Notes: generated by a model not told the origin, from the sequence alone. Numbered from the stretch's first letter, positions 7,721-17,008 are shown. The stretch is DNA of 64,000 bases from DASRHK01 sp963776465 (GCA_963776465.1 CAVZMV010000002.1:372001-436000); one strand, 5' to 3'. Program-made: numbers and translations.

Positions 7721-9274
7721 ATGCTTCTCCCCGTGATCATGGCCGGCGGCTCCGGCACCCGGCTGTGGCCGCTGTCGCGCAGCCAGTATCCCAAGCAATT
7801 CCTCAACCTCCTCGGCAACAACACGCTGCTGCAGGGCACGGCGCTGCGCGCGGCAGCGTTGCCTGGAGCGCTGCCGCCGCTGGCGGTCTGCGGAGATCAG
7901 CACCGCTTCATCGTCGCCGAGCAGCTGCGCGAAGCGGGTATTGCCGGCGCCACCATCATCCTGGAGCCGCAGGGGCGCAACACCGCTCCGGTCGCGGCCA
8001 TAGCCGCCCAGCACGCCAAGCAGAAGCACGGCGAGAAGACGCTGGTCTTCCTGATGGCGGCCGACCACGTCATTCCCGATCAGGCGGCGTTCGCGGCAGC
8101 GGTCGAGAAGGCTTCTGCAGCCGCAGCGGAGGGGCGCATCGTCACCTTCGGCATCAAGCCGACGCGGCCGGAGACCGGATTCGGTTACATCAAGCTGGGC
8201 GCGCCGCTCGAGAGCGGTGGCAAGGCCCGCAAGGGGCAACCGACGGGCGCGTACGAAATCGCCGCCTTCGTCGAGAAGCCAGACCAGGAAACCGCACAAC
8301 GGTACCTTGAGGAGGGCGGATATTGCTGGAACGCCGGCATGTTCCTGTTCCGCGCCGACACCATGCTCGCCGAGATGTCGCGGCTGGAGCGCGCGACCAA
8401 CGAAGCGGCGCAAGAAGCCCTGGCCAAGGCGAGCCGCGATCTGGATTTCGTGCGCCTGGACGCCGAAGCGTTCGCGCGCACGCGCGCCGACTCCATCGAC
8501 TACGCGGTGATGGAGAAGACTCGCGCGGCGGCCCTGGTACCGCTCGACGCGGGCTGGGACGACGTCGGCTCTTGGAGCTTTCTGGACACGCAGCCCAAGG
8601 ACGCCAACGGCAACGCCACGCGCGGCGACGTGCTCCTGGAAGACGCGCGCGGCAATCTCGTCCACGCCGGATCACGGCTGGTCGCGCTGGCCGGCGTCGA
8701 GAACCACATCGTCGTGGAGACTGCCGACGCAGTGCTCGTGACGACGCGCGATCGCGCGCAGGACGTGAAAAAGATCGTCGCTAAGCTGCAAGCAGCCAAG
8801 CGCGTGGAGGCCGATTCGCATCCGCGGGTCTATCGCCCGTGGGGCTGGTACGAGACTGCCGCGCTGGGCGAGCGCTTCCAGGTCAAGCGCATCATGGTCA
8901 AGCCGGGGCAGAAGCTGTCGCTGCAGATGCATCATCACCGCGCCGAGCACTGGGTAGTGGTGCAAGGCACTGCGCGCGTGACTTGCGGCGAGCGCGTCTT
9001 CCTCTTGCACGAGGACCAGTCGACCTACATCCCGCTCGGCGAGCGCCATCGGCTCGAGAATCCCGGCAAGGTGTCGCTCGAGCTGATCGAGGTGCAGTCC
9101 GGCGGCTATCTGGGCGAGGACGACATCGTGCGCTTCGAGGACGTGTACGGCCGCGCGGCAGCAGCATCGCACCCGTCGCCGACCAAGCGGATGCCGAAGA
9201 AGCACTTGAATCACCCGGGTCCGCACAAGGAAAAGCGACCGAAGCGTCGGCCGCGCCCGAAGAAGAAGGGCTAG
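7721..9274 (+). CDS. manC: Mannose-1-phosphate guanylyltransferase / mannose-6-phosphate isomerase
   Basis: Bifunctional enzyme making GDP-mannose for surface polysaccharides: isomerisation of fructose-6-P to mannose-6-P, and transfer of GMP to mannose-1-P. The 517-residue protein begins with the nucleotidyltransferase signature GGSGTRLWPLSR (residues ~10-21), followed by FVEKPD and the GWDDVGSW motif. The last third is the cupin isomerase domain with QMHHHRAEHW and the VQSGGYLGEDDIVR motif. The ATG at 7721 is chosen because homologues start at MLLPVIMAGG; an AAGGA lies about 10 bases upstream. The family normally ends near the DIVRFEDVYGR motif, but this protein carries a further ~40 residues very rich in Lys, Arg and Pro. 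It stands alone, convergent with the ABC operon. The phosphomannomutase partner (algC/manB) is not in the window. Confidence 0.93.
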   Translation: MLLPVIMAGGSGTRLWPLSRSQYPKQFLNLLGNNTLLQGTALRAAALPGALPPLAVCGDQHRFIVAEQLREAGIAGATIILEPQGRNTAPVAAIAAQHAKQKHGEKTLVFLMAADHVIPDQAAFAAAVEKASAAAAEGRIVTFGIKPTRPETGFGYIKLGAPLESGGKARKGQPTGAYEIAAFVEKPDQETAQRYLEEGGYCWNAGMFLFRADTMLAEMSRLERATNEAAQEALAKASRDLDFVRLDAEAFARTRADSIDYAVMEKTRAAALVPLDAGWDDVGSWSFLDTQPKDANGNATRGDVLLEDARGNLVHAGSRLVALAGVENHIVVETADAVLVTTRDRAQDVKKIVAKLQAAKRVEADSHPRVYRPWGWYETAALGERFQVKRIMVKPGQKLSLQMHHHRAEHWVVVQGTARVTCGERVFLLHEDQSTYIPLGERHRLENPGKVSLELIEVQSGGYLGEDDIVRFEDVYGRAAAASHPSPTKRMPKKHLNHPGPHKEKRPKRRPRPKKKG

Positions 9275-9283
9275 GCGACCGGC

Positions 9284-10228
9284 TTACGTCCGCGGCCGCG
9301 TCTTGGTCGACGCCGCGTCGAAGATCTTCTCGGCGTTGGCGGACAGGAAGTTGCGGAAGATCAGCGGCTGGCCATCCTTGCGCAGCATCGGCCGCCCGTT
9401 GGCGTCGATCGCCTGATTGCGCTCGATGATCTCGACGAACTGCTTCTCGGTCTGGGCAACGCCGATCGAGCCGTCCGCTTCGACGACCGGCGTATCCATG
9501 GTCGCTGCGATCGTCGCCGTCTGCCGCAACTTGGTGCCGGCTGCGCCATGGATGTCGGGCAGCATGCGAAAGCCATTCTCACGCATCGCCGCCGCCATTT
9601 CCTCGATGCCCTTGTACCCGGCGGATCGCACGTCGATCGTCACGTGATTGAAATCAGGACCGAGCGCGAGCGCGCTCGCAGCTTCGCCGGAAATTGCGGC
9701 CACTGCCTCGAGCGTCGCGCGATTCATCGGCGGGCCTGGGCGTGTCATCAGCCGATCGACGAAGTGCGAGATGAAGCTCGTCGCGTCGGCCTCGCCAAGG
9801 CCGTTGTCTCGCTCGGCGCGCGCGATGACCGCCAGGAACGGCCGATGGTCGACGGCTTCCGTCTGTGCTGCCTCGTCCTCGCGGATCAGCCTGGCGACCT
9901 CCTCCGGGAAAGCCTTCAGATCGACCTGCGAGACGAAGATCTTGAACTGCCGGTGATCTTCGCCAGGCACCTGCAGATCGAACGAGATGAGCTTCTTGGC
10001 CGGGAAGCTGTAGCCGTGCTCCCGCCGCAGTCCGAGCACGCCGGCGGCGCGCACGAACAGATCTCGGACCTTGGCGTCGGCGGTGCGGATGGCCCCATGG
10101 TCGTTGAGGAAGGTTCCGCCGTTGGCACGCACCAGCTCCTGAAGGCGCACGAAGTCCGGGACGTGGGACGCGAACTTGGCGGTCGCCGCTTCGACGAAGC
10201 GCGTGCGCAATTGAGCTGCATTCAACAT
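9284..10228 (-). CDS. DUF1338 family protein, 2-oxoadipate dioxygenase/decarboxylase-like
   Basis: A 314-residue soluble protein of the DUF1338/HglS superfamily. Characterised HglS is an Fe(II) enzyme that converts 2-oxoadipate to 2-hydroxyglutarate in lysine breakdown. Family features visible are the NGGTFLNDHGAIRT stretch near the N-terminus, FNHVTIDV, and PDIHGAAGTKLRQTATIA, with histidines suited to metal binding. It is shorter than typical HglS (about 460 residues), matching the short subgroup, so the substrate is uncertain. I start at the ATG at 10228; a GTG six bases earlier is possible. It begins 11 bases after the stop of the last ABC permease gene and is probably co-transcribed with it, although no other lysine-degradation gene is near. 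Confidence 0.7.
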   Translation of the reverse strand: MLNAAQLRTRFVEAATAKFASHVPDFVRLQELVRANGGTFLNDHGAIRTADAKVRDLFVRAAGVLGLRREHGYSFPAKKLISFDLQVPGEDHRQFKIFVSQVDLKAFPEEVARLIREDEAAQTEAVDHRPFLAVIARAERDNGLGEADATSFISHFVDRLMTRPGPPMNRATLEAVAAISGEAASALALGPDFNHVTIDVRSAGYKGIEEMAAAMRENGFRMLPDIHGAAGTKLRQTATIAATMDTPVVEADGSIGVAQTEKQFVEIIERNQAIDANGRPMLRKDGQPLIFRNFLSANAEKIFDAASTKTRPRT

Positions 10229-10239
10229 CGGCACTCTCG

Positions 10240-11430
10240 TCAGGCGGCGCGCAGCGCCTCGACCACCGGCAGCCGCGCGGCGCGAACCGCAGGGAACAAT
10301 CCGCCGAAGAAGCCCAGCAGCAGCGCAAGCATCAAGCCCTGCTGCAGCAGCTGTGGCGTCACCCGGAACGCGAAGGCTACCTGGCTGAACGTCTGCATGT
10401 TCAGCGTTGCGACGGAATAACCATTGAAGATCGCATACGACACGGCTGCGCCGATGGTCCCGCCGATGAGCGCGAGGAGCAAGGACTCCGCCAGGACCGA
10501 GATGACGACGGGTGTGCTGCCGAAGCCGATGGCGCGCAGCGTGGCGATCTCCACCGCGCGCGCCGAGACCGCGACGTACATCGTGTTGAGCGCCCCGAAG
10601 ATCGCACCGATGCCCATGATCACGGCAACGGAGTAGCCCAGGACCTTGATGAACTCGTTGAGCTGCGACGAGCGCGACGCGTAATACTCGGGCTCCTTCT
10701 GGACGTTGACGGTCAGGCGCGGATCCGATGTGAGCGCATCACGGAAGGCAGGAAACGTCGCCGCGTCATCGAGCTGCACAGTCACGTTGTTGAACGCCTG
10801 GCGGCGTGCGGCCGCGGTCAGAACGTCGGCATCGACCCAGATCTCCGATTCGTGCACGTCGCCCCCTGTCTCGAAGACGCCGACGACGTCCCAGAAACCG
10901 TCGCGGATCTCCACCTTGGAGCCAACCTTCAGGTTGGCGAATTGTCCCTGCGCGCCTCGCCCGGCGATCACCTCGCGCAGCCCGGCCTTGAACATCCGTC
11001 CGTCGACGATGCGGCCTTCGGTCCGCACGGCGAACACGTCCGGGCTGGTGCCGCGAACCACCACGTTGTTGGGCGTCGTGTCGCCCTGCTTGGCAAGGTC
11101 GGTGAGCATGTAGAGCTCGAAGAGTGCCAGTGGCTTGCCGTCGGCACCCTTGCGCACACCCGGTGCGTTGGACACGATCACGGCCTGGTCGCGCAGCATC
11201 ACCGAGCCCAGCTCGTCCTTGGATCCACCCCGCAGGATGATGGCGCGATCGTCGCGCCCCGTGGATGCCAGCGTGGCGCGGAAACCCTCGGCCATCGCCA
11301 GCAGCGCAACCAGTACGCCCACCACTCCGCCGATGCCGACCACGACGACCAGCGACGCGCCCCATCGCGACGGGACATTTCGCAGGTTCATCGCGGTGAC
11401 TGCAGAAATCTGCTGAAGCATGCCGGCCAT
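10240..11430 (-). CDS. ABC transporter permease, FtsX/MacB type (copy B1)
   Basis: A 396-residue permease with one N-terminal transmembrane helix (VVVVGIGGVVGVLVALLAMA), a periplasmic MacB-like domain of about 220 residues, and three C-terminal helices of the FtsX domain ending in PAVRAARLPVVEALRAA. These permeases do not form a classical channel; with an ATPase and an adaptor they drive lipoprotein, peptide or drug movement across the envelope. The ATG at 11430 starts one base after the stop of copy A1 (TGACATG), so translation is coupled. It closely resembles copy B2 (12602-13786) throughout, showing a duplicated permease pair. Substrate unknown. Confidence 0.88.
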   Translation of the reverse strand: MAGMLQQISAVTAMNLRNVPSRWGASLVVVVGIGGVVGVLVALLAMAEGFRATLASTGRDDRAIILRGGSKDELGSVMLRDQAVIVSNAPGVRKGADGKPLALFELYMLTDLAKQGDTTPNNVVVRGTSPDVFAVRTEGRIVDGRMFKAGLREVIAGRGAQGQFANLKVGSKVEIRDGFWDVVGVFETGGDVHESEIWVDADVLTAAARRQAFNNVTVQLDDAATFPAFRDALTSDPRLTVNVQKEPEYYASRSSQLNEFIKVLGYSVAVIMGIGAIFGALNTMYVAVSARAVEIATLRAIGFGSTPVVISVLAESLLLALIGGTIGAAVSYAIFNGYSVATLNMQTFSQVAFAFRVTPQLLQQGLMLALLLGFFGGLFPAVRAARLPVVEALRAA

Positions 11431-11431
11431 G

Positions 11432-12592
11432 TCAGTGCCCCGACAGCGCGTTGACGATATCCAGGCGCATCGCCCGCATCGCCGGGATGATTCCCACGAC
11501 CAACGTGAGAAGAAGGGCGATCCCCAGCGCCACGCCAAAGGCACCCGCGGTTAGCGTGAGTCCCGTGAATCCCGGGATATGTGAGGCAAATCCCGGAAGC
11601 AGCAGCATCGCCAGCAGAACTCCGACCAGCGCGGAGCCGACGCACAGGAAAGCCGATTCAGCCAGGACCAGCAACAGCACGGTGTGATCCCTGAAGCCGA
11701 TCGTCTTGAGAACCGCCAGTTCCGGCACCCGATCGCGCACGCTCTGCATCATGGTGTTCCCTGTCAGCAGAAGGAGCGTGAAGAACACCGCACCGAGAAT
11801 CGAAGAGATGATCATGCCGATATCGCCGAGCTGCTTGACGAAGCTCTGGTTGAAGGCTTTCTCCGTTTCGGTCCGTGTTTCGTGCGGCGAGTTCTTGAAC
11901 AGGGCATCGACGTCCTTGGCGATTTTCGGTGCCTGACCCGGGTCCTTGACTCTGACCACCATCCAGCCAATGGTGCCGTTGGCCCACTGGCGCGCTTCGT
12001 CGAAATATTCCTGGCGCAGCAACATCATGTCGAACTGGCTCCGATCCTCCGGCTTGGCAGTGTCGAAGATCCCGACCAGGTCGAAGGTCCACAGATTGCT
12101 CCCACCCTTCAGCGGCCAGATCGTGGACTGGATCGGGACCTTGTCGCCAAGTTTCCATCCGAAACGCTTGGCGAGCGTCGTCGAAACCAGCACGCCCGTT
12201 CGCGTTTCGAGAAACGCCTTGCGCTGCTCCGCAGGGAGCACGATCTCGGGATAGATGTCGAGGTAGCTCTCGCCGTCGACGGCGAACTGCGGAAAGAAGT
12301 TGCGCTCATCCTGGTAGATGCCGCCGAACCAGTTGGCAACCGTGACGTTGTCCACGCCGGGCAGGGTCTTGACCTGCTGCCAGTGGCTGTAGGGAAGGAT
12401 CTCGGTGATCGAGTAGCGGCCGGTGGTAACCAGGCGGTCGGCTCCGGCAATCTTGACGCCGGCGCCGAAAGCCGCCTGCACAGCAGTGAGCAACGCGTAA
12501 AGAAGAAACGCGACGGTCACGGACAGCATGGTCAGTATGGTGCGCGGCTTGCGGCGCCAGAGCGTCGCCCAGATCAGGGGGAAGAATTTCAT
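11432..12592 (-). CDS. ABC transporter permease, FtsX/MacB type (copy A1)
   Basis: A 386-residue inner-membrane permease starting MKFFPLIWATLWRRKPRTIL, with helix 1 at about residues 18-40, a periplasmic domain, and three helices in the C-terminal third that include the FtsX-type motif VPELAVLKTIGF. It ends with MRAMRLDIVNALSGH. It is a clear paralogue of copy A2 (13783-14943), with the same length and the same first and last residues. It follows copy B2 by nine bases and precedes B1 by one base, so it is the third of four permeases in the operon. No ATPase domain is fused. Confidence 0.88.
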   Translation of the reverse strand: MKFFPLIWATLWRRKPRTILTMLSVTVAFLLYALLTAVQAAFGAGVKIAGADRLVTTGRYSITEILPYSHWQQVKTLPGVDNVTVANWFGGIYQDERNFFPQFAVDGESYLDIYPEIVLPAEQRKAFLETRTGVLVSTTLAKRFGWKLGDKVPIQSTIWPLKGGSNLWTFDLVGIFDTAKPEDRSQFDMMLLRQEYFDEARQWANGTIGWMVVRVKDPGQAPKIAKDVDALFKNSPHETRTETEKAFNQSFVKQLGDIGMIISSILGAVFFTLLLLTGNTMMQSVRDRVPELAVLKTIGFRDHTVLLLVLAESAFLCVGSALVGVLLAMLLLPGFASHIPGFTGLTLTAGAFGVALGIALLLTLVVGIIPAMRAMRLDIVNALSGH

Positions 12593-12601
12593 GTGGCGAT
12601 C

Positions 12602-13786
12602 CTAAGCTGCCCGCAGGGCTTCCACCACTGGCAGGCGCGCTGCCTGGATCGCCGGCGCAAGGCCTCCGATCAGGCCGATCACGACCGCCCATGCCAAGCC
12701 GCGCTCGATCAACGCCGGCGTCACCGCAAAGCTGAAGGCGATCTGGGTGAAGCTGCCTCCCAGCGTCGAGACGGTCATGCCATTGAACAGGACGTAGGCG
12801 ACCCCCGAACCAATCAGTCCCCCGATGAGGGCGAGCAATACGGCCTCCGCGAGCACCGAAACCACGACCGGCGTTCCGGGAAAGCCAATGGCGCGAAGCG
12901 TCGCGATCTCGACCTGGCGCGTCGACACTGCCGAATACATCGTGTTGAGCGCTCCGAACATTGCGCCAAACGCCATGATCCCCGCGATCACCGTCGTCAG
13001 GATATTGATCGCCGTGGTGAGGTTCTGCGACTGCGATGTGAAATAGGCGCGCTCGCTCTGGACGTCCAGCTGGAAGCGCGGGTCGGTGGTGATGGAGTCC
13101 TTGAAAGCCTGAAGCGCCGCCGCGGATTCCAGCTGGGTTAGGACCGACGAGGCGCCGGGTCGACCGAAGGCGTTACGGGCGGTGTTGGCATCGGTCCAGA
13201 GCTCGGATTCGTGTGCGTCCCGATCTGATTCGAAGATGCCGACGACCGTCCACTCGGACCCCCTGAACTTGAGCTTGCCGCCGACCTTGATGCCCTCGAA
13301 TTGCTCGGTGGCCGAACGCCCCGCGATGACTTCGTGCAGGCCTGCCTGAAACAGACGTCCCTCGGTCAGCTTCACTTCCGTACGCATGGCAAGGCCCTCT
13401 GGCTCCACTCCCCGCAGCGCAACGTTCACGCTGGCGCGGTTGGCGCCCTCACCCTTCTTCAACTCGGTGATGACGAGCAACTCGGCCGACGCGAGCGGTC
13501 GGCCTTCAGCGCTGCGCTTGACGCCCGGCAGCGCGCGCAAAAGCGCAATGACGTCCGGCTGCAGATAAGAGGAGAGCTCGGATGTCGAGCCCGCCGAGAT
13601 CATCAGCGCACGCGATTCGGTGCCCGTACCCTTCAGCGTTCTTTCGAATCCCTTGCTCATCGACAGCATCGCGATCAGGACGCCGACGACTCCGGCGATG
13701 CCGACGACGATCACCAACGACGTTCCCAGACGGTTCGGGATCGACCGCAGGTTCATCAGGGTAACGGCCAGGATTGTCTTGATCAT
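12602..13786 (-). CDS. ABC transporter permease, FtsX/MacB type (copy B2)
   Basis: A 394-residue permease, paralogous to B1: N-terminal helix IVVGIAGVVGVLIAMLSM, periplasmic MacB-like domain, and three C-terminal helices ending PAIQAARLPVVEALRAA, nearly identical to the B1 ending. Its ATG at 13786 overlaps the stop of copy A2 in an ATGA. The periplasmic domain differs from B1 much more than the membrane helices do, which suggests divergence in what the two pairs recognise rather than a recent duplication. Function is inferred from family and context. Confidence 0.88.
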   Translation of the reverse strand: MIKTILAVTLMNLRSIPNRLGTSLVIVVGIAGVVGVLIAMLSMSKGFERTLKGTGTESRALMISAGSTSELSSYLQPDVIALLRALPGVKRSAEGRPLASAELLVITELKKGEGANRASVNVALRGVEPEGLAMRTEVKLTEGRLFQAGLHEVIAGRSATEQFEGIKVGGKLKFRGSEWTVVGIFESDRDAHESELWTDANTARNAFGRPGASSVLTQLESAAALQAFKDSITTDPRFQLDVQSERAYFTSQSQNLTTAINILTTVIAGIMAFGAMFGALNTMYSAVSTRQVEIATLRAIGFPGTPVVVSVLAEAVLLALIGGLIGSGVAYVLFNGMTVSTLGGSFTQIAFSFAVTPALIERGLAWAVVIGLIGGLAPAIQAARLPVVEALRAA

Positions 13787-14943
13787 CGGCCGGCCAGCGC
13801 GTCGACAATGGACAACCGCTTGGCGCGCAGCGCCGGGGGCAAGCCAACGATCAATCCCAGCAAGGGCATCGCCGTCAGGGCGATGATCCAGACCCCCAGG
13901 TCGGCGTTGAACGGCGGGAACTGGCTCTGGACCTTGCCCATGATGCTCATCACCTGCACGGCCAGCAGCATGCCGCTCATGCCACCGATGAAACATATGA
14001 GCAGCGCCTCGGCCAGCACGAGCACCAGGATGCGCGCATCGCTGAAGCCGATCGTCTTCATAACCGCCAGCTCGGGAATTCGCTCACGCACCGCCTGCGC
14101 CATCGTGTTGCCGGTCAGGAGCAGGATCGTGAAGAACACCGCTCCGAGGATGGAATTAAGGATCAGATTCAGATTGCCGATCTGCCGGGTGAAGTTGAGC
14201 GCGAAGTCGCGCTCGGTCTGAGTCTTGGTCTCGTCCGGCGAGTTCTCGAACATAGCGTCGATCTGGCTGGCGATGGCCTCGGACTGCTTCTGATCCTTGA
14301 GCCTCACCACGAACAGGCCGGCCAGGCCCTGGCCATACTGCCGAGCCTCATCGAAATAGTCGTAACGGATGTACATGTTGCCCTTGCGCGGGCACGAGTC
14401 CGCCGTAACGTCGCCGACGATGCCGACCAGATCGAAGGCCCATGCGCGCGAGCCATCCTTCTGCGGCCAGATCTGGGAGACAAGCGGAATGCGATCGCCG
14501 ATCTTCCATCCAAAACGCTTCACCAGATCACTGCCCGCTACCGCCGCCGTTCGGGATGTTTTCCATGCGTCGAATTGATCTTGCGGCAGTCGACACTCGG
14601 TGAACACCTTCATCCAGCGATCCGGGATGGTCGCAAACTGGGGGAAGAAATTCTTCGCATCCTGGTACGTTCCCCCGAAGAACTGCGAGAACGCGACCGA
14701 ATCGACGCCCGGAATCGATTCGATTTGCGGCAACATCCGTAGCGGCAACGGGCTGGTGAACGACACGCGCGCCTGCGTGATCAGGATGGGAGCATTCAGA
14801 TTGACGGTGCCCAAGCCGAGCAAGGAATTCGCGGCCTGTAGCAGACCCAACAGCAGAAAGGCAGCGACCAGCGACAGCAGCGTCAGGATCGTGCGTGACT
14901 TGCGTCGCCACAGCGTTGCCCAGAGCAGCGGGAAGAACTTCAC
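13783..14943 (-). CDS. ABC transporter permease, FtsX/MacB type (copy A2)
   Basis: A 386-residue permease, first of the four, starting at a GTG (14943) 13 bases after the ATPase stop. It has helix 1 near residues 18-40, a periplasmic domain with two cysteines (TECRLP, DSCPRK) that are absent from A1, and three C-terminal helices including IPELAVMKTIGF. It ends KRLSIVDALAGR. Together with B2 it forms the first permease pair. The cysteines could form a periplasmic disulfide; that is inference. Confidence 0.88.
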   Translation of the reverse strand: MKFFPLLWATLWRRKSRTILTLLSLVAAFLLLGLLQAANSLLGLGTVNLNAPILITQARVSFTSPLPLRMLPQIESIPGVDSVAFSQFFGGTYQDAKNFFPQFATIPDRWMKVFTECRLPQDQFDAWKTSRTAAVAGSDLVKRFGWKIGDRIPLVSQIWPQKDGSRAWAFDLVGIVGDVTADSCPRKGNMYIRYDYFDEARQYGQGLAGLFVVRLKDQKQSEAIASQIDAMFENSPDETKTQTERDFALNFTRQIGNLNLILNSILGAVFFTILLLTGNTMAQAVRERIPELAVMKTIGFSDARILVLVLAEALLICFIGGMSGMLLAVQVMSIMGKVQSQFPPFNADLGVWIIALTAMPLLGLIVGLPPALRAKRLSIVDALAGR

Positions 14944-14956
14944 GGCGATCCGATCG

Positions 14957-15658
14957 CTAGGCGGCAGCCCCCAAACGCGCCTGCTCTACCAGCCGGCCCT
15001 TGTCCAGATGAAGCGTATGCGTCGCGTACTCCGCCGCTTTAGCGTCGTGCGTGACCATGACGATGGTTTTGCCATGCTCCTTGTTCAGGACCTGGAGCAG
15101 GTGCAGGACCTCGTCGGCGGTCTTGCGATCGAGATCGCCTGTCGGCTCGTCGCAGACCAACAGTGTCGGATCCGCCACCAGGGCTCGAGCGATTGCGACA
15201 CGCTGTGCCTGACCGCCCGAGAGCTCGGACGGCTTGTGCTTCGCGCGATCCGCGATGCCGACGATGGTGAGGGCGGTTGTAACGTGCTTCTTGCGCTGCT
15301 CGGCCCCAAGGTTGGTCAGCAGCAAGGGCAACTCCACGTTGCGCTCTGCGGACAGGACCGGCAACAGGTTATAGAACTGGAACACGAAACCGACGTTGTG
15401 CGCGCGCCACCCGGCGAGCTTGCTCGCGTTGAGCTGATCCAGCCGCGCACCCGCAACCGTCACCGTGCCGGTAGTAGCGTGATCAAGTCCGCCGATCAGG
15501 TTCAGCAAAGTGGTCTTGCCCGACCCTGACGGACCCATCAATGCGAGGAAGTCGCCTTTGGCGATCTCCAGATCGAGCGCCTCAAGGACCCGGACGCTCT
15601 GCTTGCCGCGCGTATAGGTTTTGGAGACGCCGCGCAGGCTGACGATGGCTTCGCTCAT
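14957..15658 (-). CDS. ABC transporter ATP-binding protein (LolD/MacB-type)
   Basis: A 233-residue cytoplasmic ATPase that powers the neighbouring permeases. All nucleotide-binding motifs are intact: Walker A GPSGSGKTT (about residues 42-50), Q-loop FVFQFYNLLP, signature LSGGQAQRVAIARAL, Walker B LLVCDEPTGDLD and H-loop VTHD. The FYNLLPVLSAERNVELPL region is typical of the LolD/MacB/YknY subgroup that pairs with FtsX-type permeases and periplasmic adaptors. The ATG at 15658 has GAGGATG just upstream. It is the only ATPase in the operon and so presumably serves both permease pairs. Confidence 0.93.
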   Translation of the reverse strand: MSEAIVSLRGVSKTYTRGKQSVRVLEALDLEIAKGDFLALMGPSGSGKTTLLNLIGGLDHATTGTVTVAGARLDQLNASKLAGWRAHNVGFVFQFYNLLPVLSAERNVELPLLLTNLGAEQRKKHVTTALTIVGIADRAKHKPSELSGGQAQRVAIARALVADPTLLVCDEPTGDLDRKTADEVLHLLQVLNKEHGKTIVMVTHDAKAAEYATHTLHLDKGRLVEQARLGAAA

Positions 15659-15704
15659 TTCATCCTCTTTGTTCGGTACGCACGCCGGCGGCGAGCCGCC
15701 AATC

Positions 15705-16901
15705 TTACTGCGCGATTTTCACCTTTGCGCCATCGCTCAGCCTAGCCAGATCTCCGCTCGCGACGCGTTCTCCCGGAGACACGCCGGAGAGCACCTGGAC
15801 GCCTTGGCTATCCTTCGCACCCACCTTCACGGCCCGCCTCTCGACCTTGTCATCCTTGATGACGAAGACGAAAGCTGACCCTTGGTCCTCAAGAACGGCG
15901 TTCGCGGGTAGCCGCATCGCGGGTGCGGCTGATGCTGCCTGCGCCGGCGCCTGCTCGCTCAGGAAGTTCACCCGGGCACCCATGTCCGGGAGGATTTTCG
16001 GATCCCTCTCCTTGAAACCGATACGGACTTTCACCGTCGCCTTGCTCCGATCTGCCGCCGGGATAACGGCGACCACTTCGCAGGGAATTCTCCAGTCCGG
16101 ATAGGCGTTGAGCGTCGCCGCCACCGGCTGGCCGGGCTGCACGCGGTTGATGAAGTTCTCGTTGACGTCAACCTCGATCTCTAAGGAGTCCATGTCGACC
16201 AAGGTGCCGATGCCGGTGCGGGTGCCTGCCCCTCCCGCCGAGAGCGGGGAAATCATCTCTCCGGGCTGCGCGTTCTTGACGGTGATAATCCCCGAGAATG
16301 GCGCGCGCACCACGGTGTCCTCGAGTTGACGCTGTTGCACGTCGACGCCGCGTTGGGTCACCTGCAGTCGCGCGCGTAACGCGTCAACATTTGCACCTGC
16401 CGTATCCAGGGCAGACTGGCTTACCAACTTCTCTCCTGCCAACTCACGCGCTCTTTTGAGCTGCCGTTCGGCATCGGCCAGCTGCACTCTAACCTCGCCC
16501 AGGTTCGCTCGCGCAAGCTCCAACTGAGCGCGCACATTGCTGTCGTCGATCCGCGCGAGCACTTCCCCTTCCTGGACCCGTTTCCCTTCCTCGATGTAGA
16601 CGGCGGTGACCTTGCCGGTGACTTTCGAAGAGACCGTCGCTTGCCGGCGGGCCACGACATAGCCAGTGGCATCCAGGACGGAGGAATTTGTGGATCCGCC
16701 GCCAGCCGCGGTAACGGCGACAGCCTGGACCTCGATCGCGGATTCGGGACGCAGCACTAGGTACGCCCCCGCCAGCAGAACCGCGCCGGCAGCAAGCCCC
16801 AGCCACAGCCCTGTCCGGCGTTCGGTCGGCGGCGTCAATGAGCGGTCGATCTTGAGCTGCGACAGCAACTCGCTTCGGTTGTCGGTCACGTTGGTTTTCA
16901 C
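15705..16901 (-). CDS. Periplasmic adaptor (HlyD/RND membrane fusion family)
   Basis: A 398-residue adaptor anchored by one transmembrane helix at about residues 31-51 (LWLGLAAGAVLLAGAYLVL). It has a biotinyl-lipoyl-like half (ATVSSKVTGKVTAVYIEEG), a coiled-coil hairpin (residues ~125-195), the second lipoyl half (VRAPFSGIITVKNAQPGEMI) and beta-barrel domains. Such proteins bridge FtsX-type permeases to an outer-membrane channel or receptor; no TolC-like gene is nearby. The start is a GTG at 16901 with a poor ribosome site; a GTG 12 bases downstream is an alternative. It is the first gene of the operon, 46 bases ahead of the ATPase. I see no confident promoter in the 107 bases between it and the terminator of the lipoprotein gene. 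Confidence 0.88.
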   Translation of the reverse strand: MKTNVTDNRSELLSQLKIDRSLTPPTERRTGLWLGLAAGAVLLAGAYLVLRPESAIEVQAVAVTAAGGGSTNSSVLDATGYVVARRQATVSSKVTGKVTAVYIEEGKRVQEGEVLARIDDSNVRAQLELARANLGEVRVQLADAERQLKRARELAGEKLVSQSALDTAGANVDALRARLQVTQRGVDVQQRQLEDTVVRAPFSGIITVKNAQPGEMISPLSAGGAGTRTGIGTLVDMDSLEIEVDVNENFINRVQPGQPVAATLNAYPDWRIPCEVVAVIPAADRSKATVKVRIGFKERDPKILPDMGARVNFLSEQAPAQAASAAPAMRLPANAVLEDQGSAFVFVIKDDKVERRAVKVGAKDSQGVQVLSGVSPGERVASGDLARLSDGAKVKIAQ

Positions 16902-17008
16902 CCGGGGTCGCGCGACATCGACATTCAGCCGCGGCGAGGCGCCTAGATTAGCAGGCGCACGCGCGCTTCATCGCCTGACTGCACGGACCTCAACGTTTTC
17001 CCGCGTAC

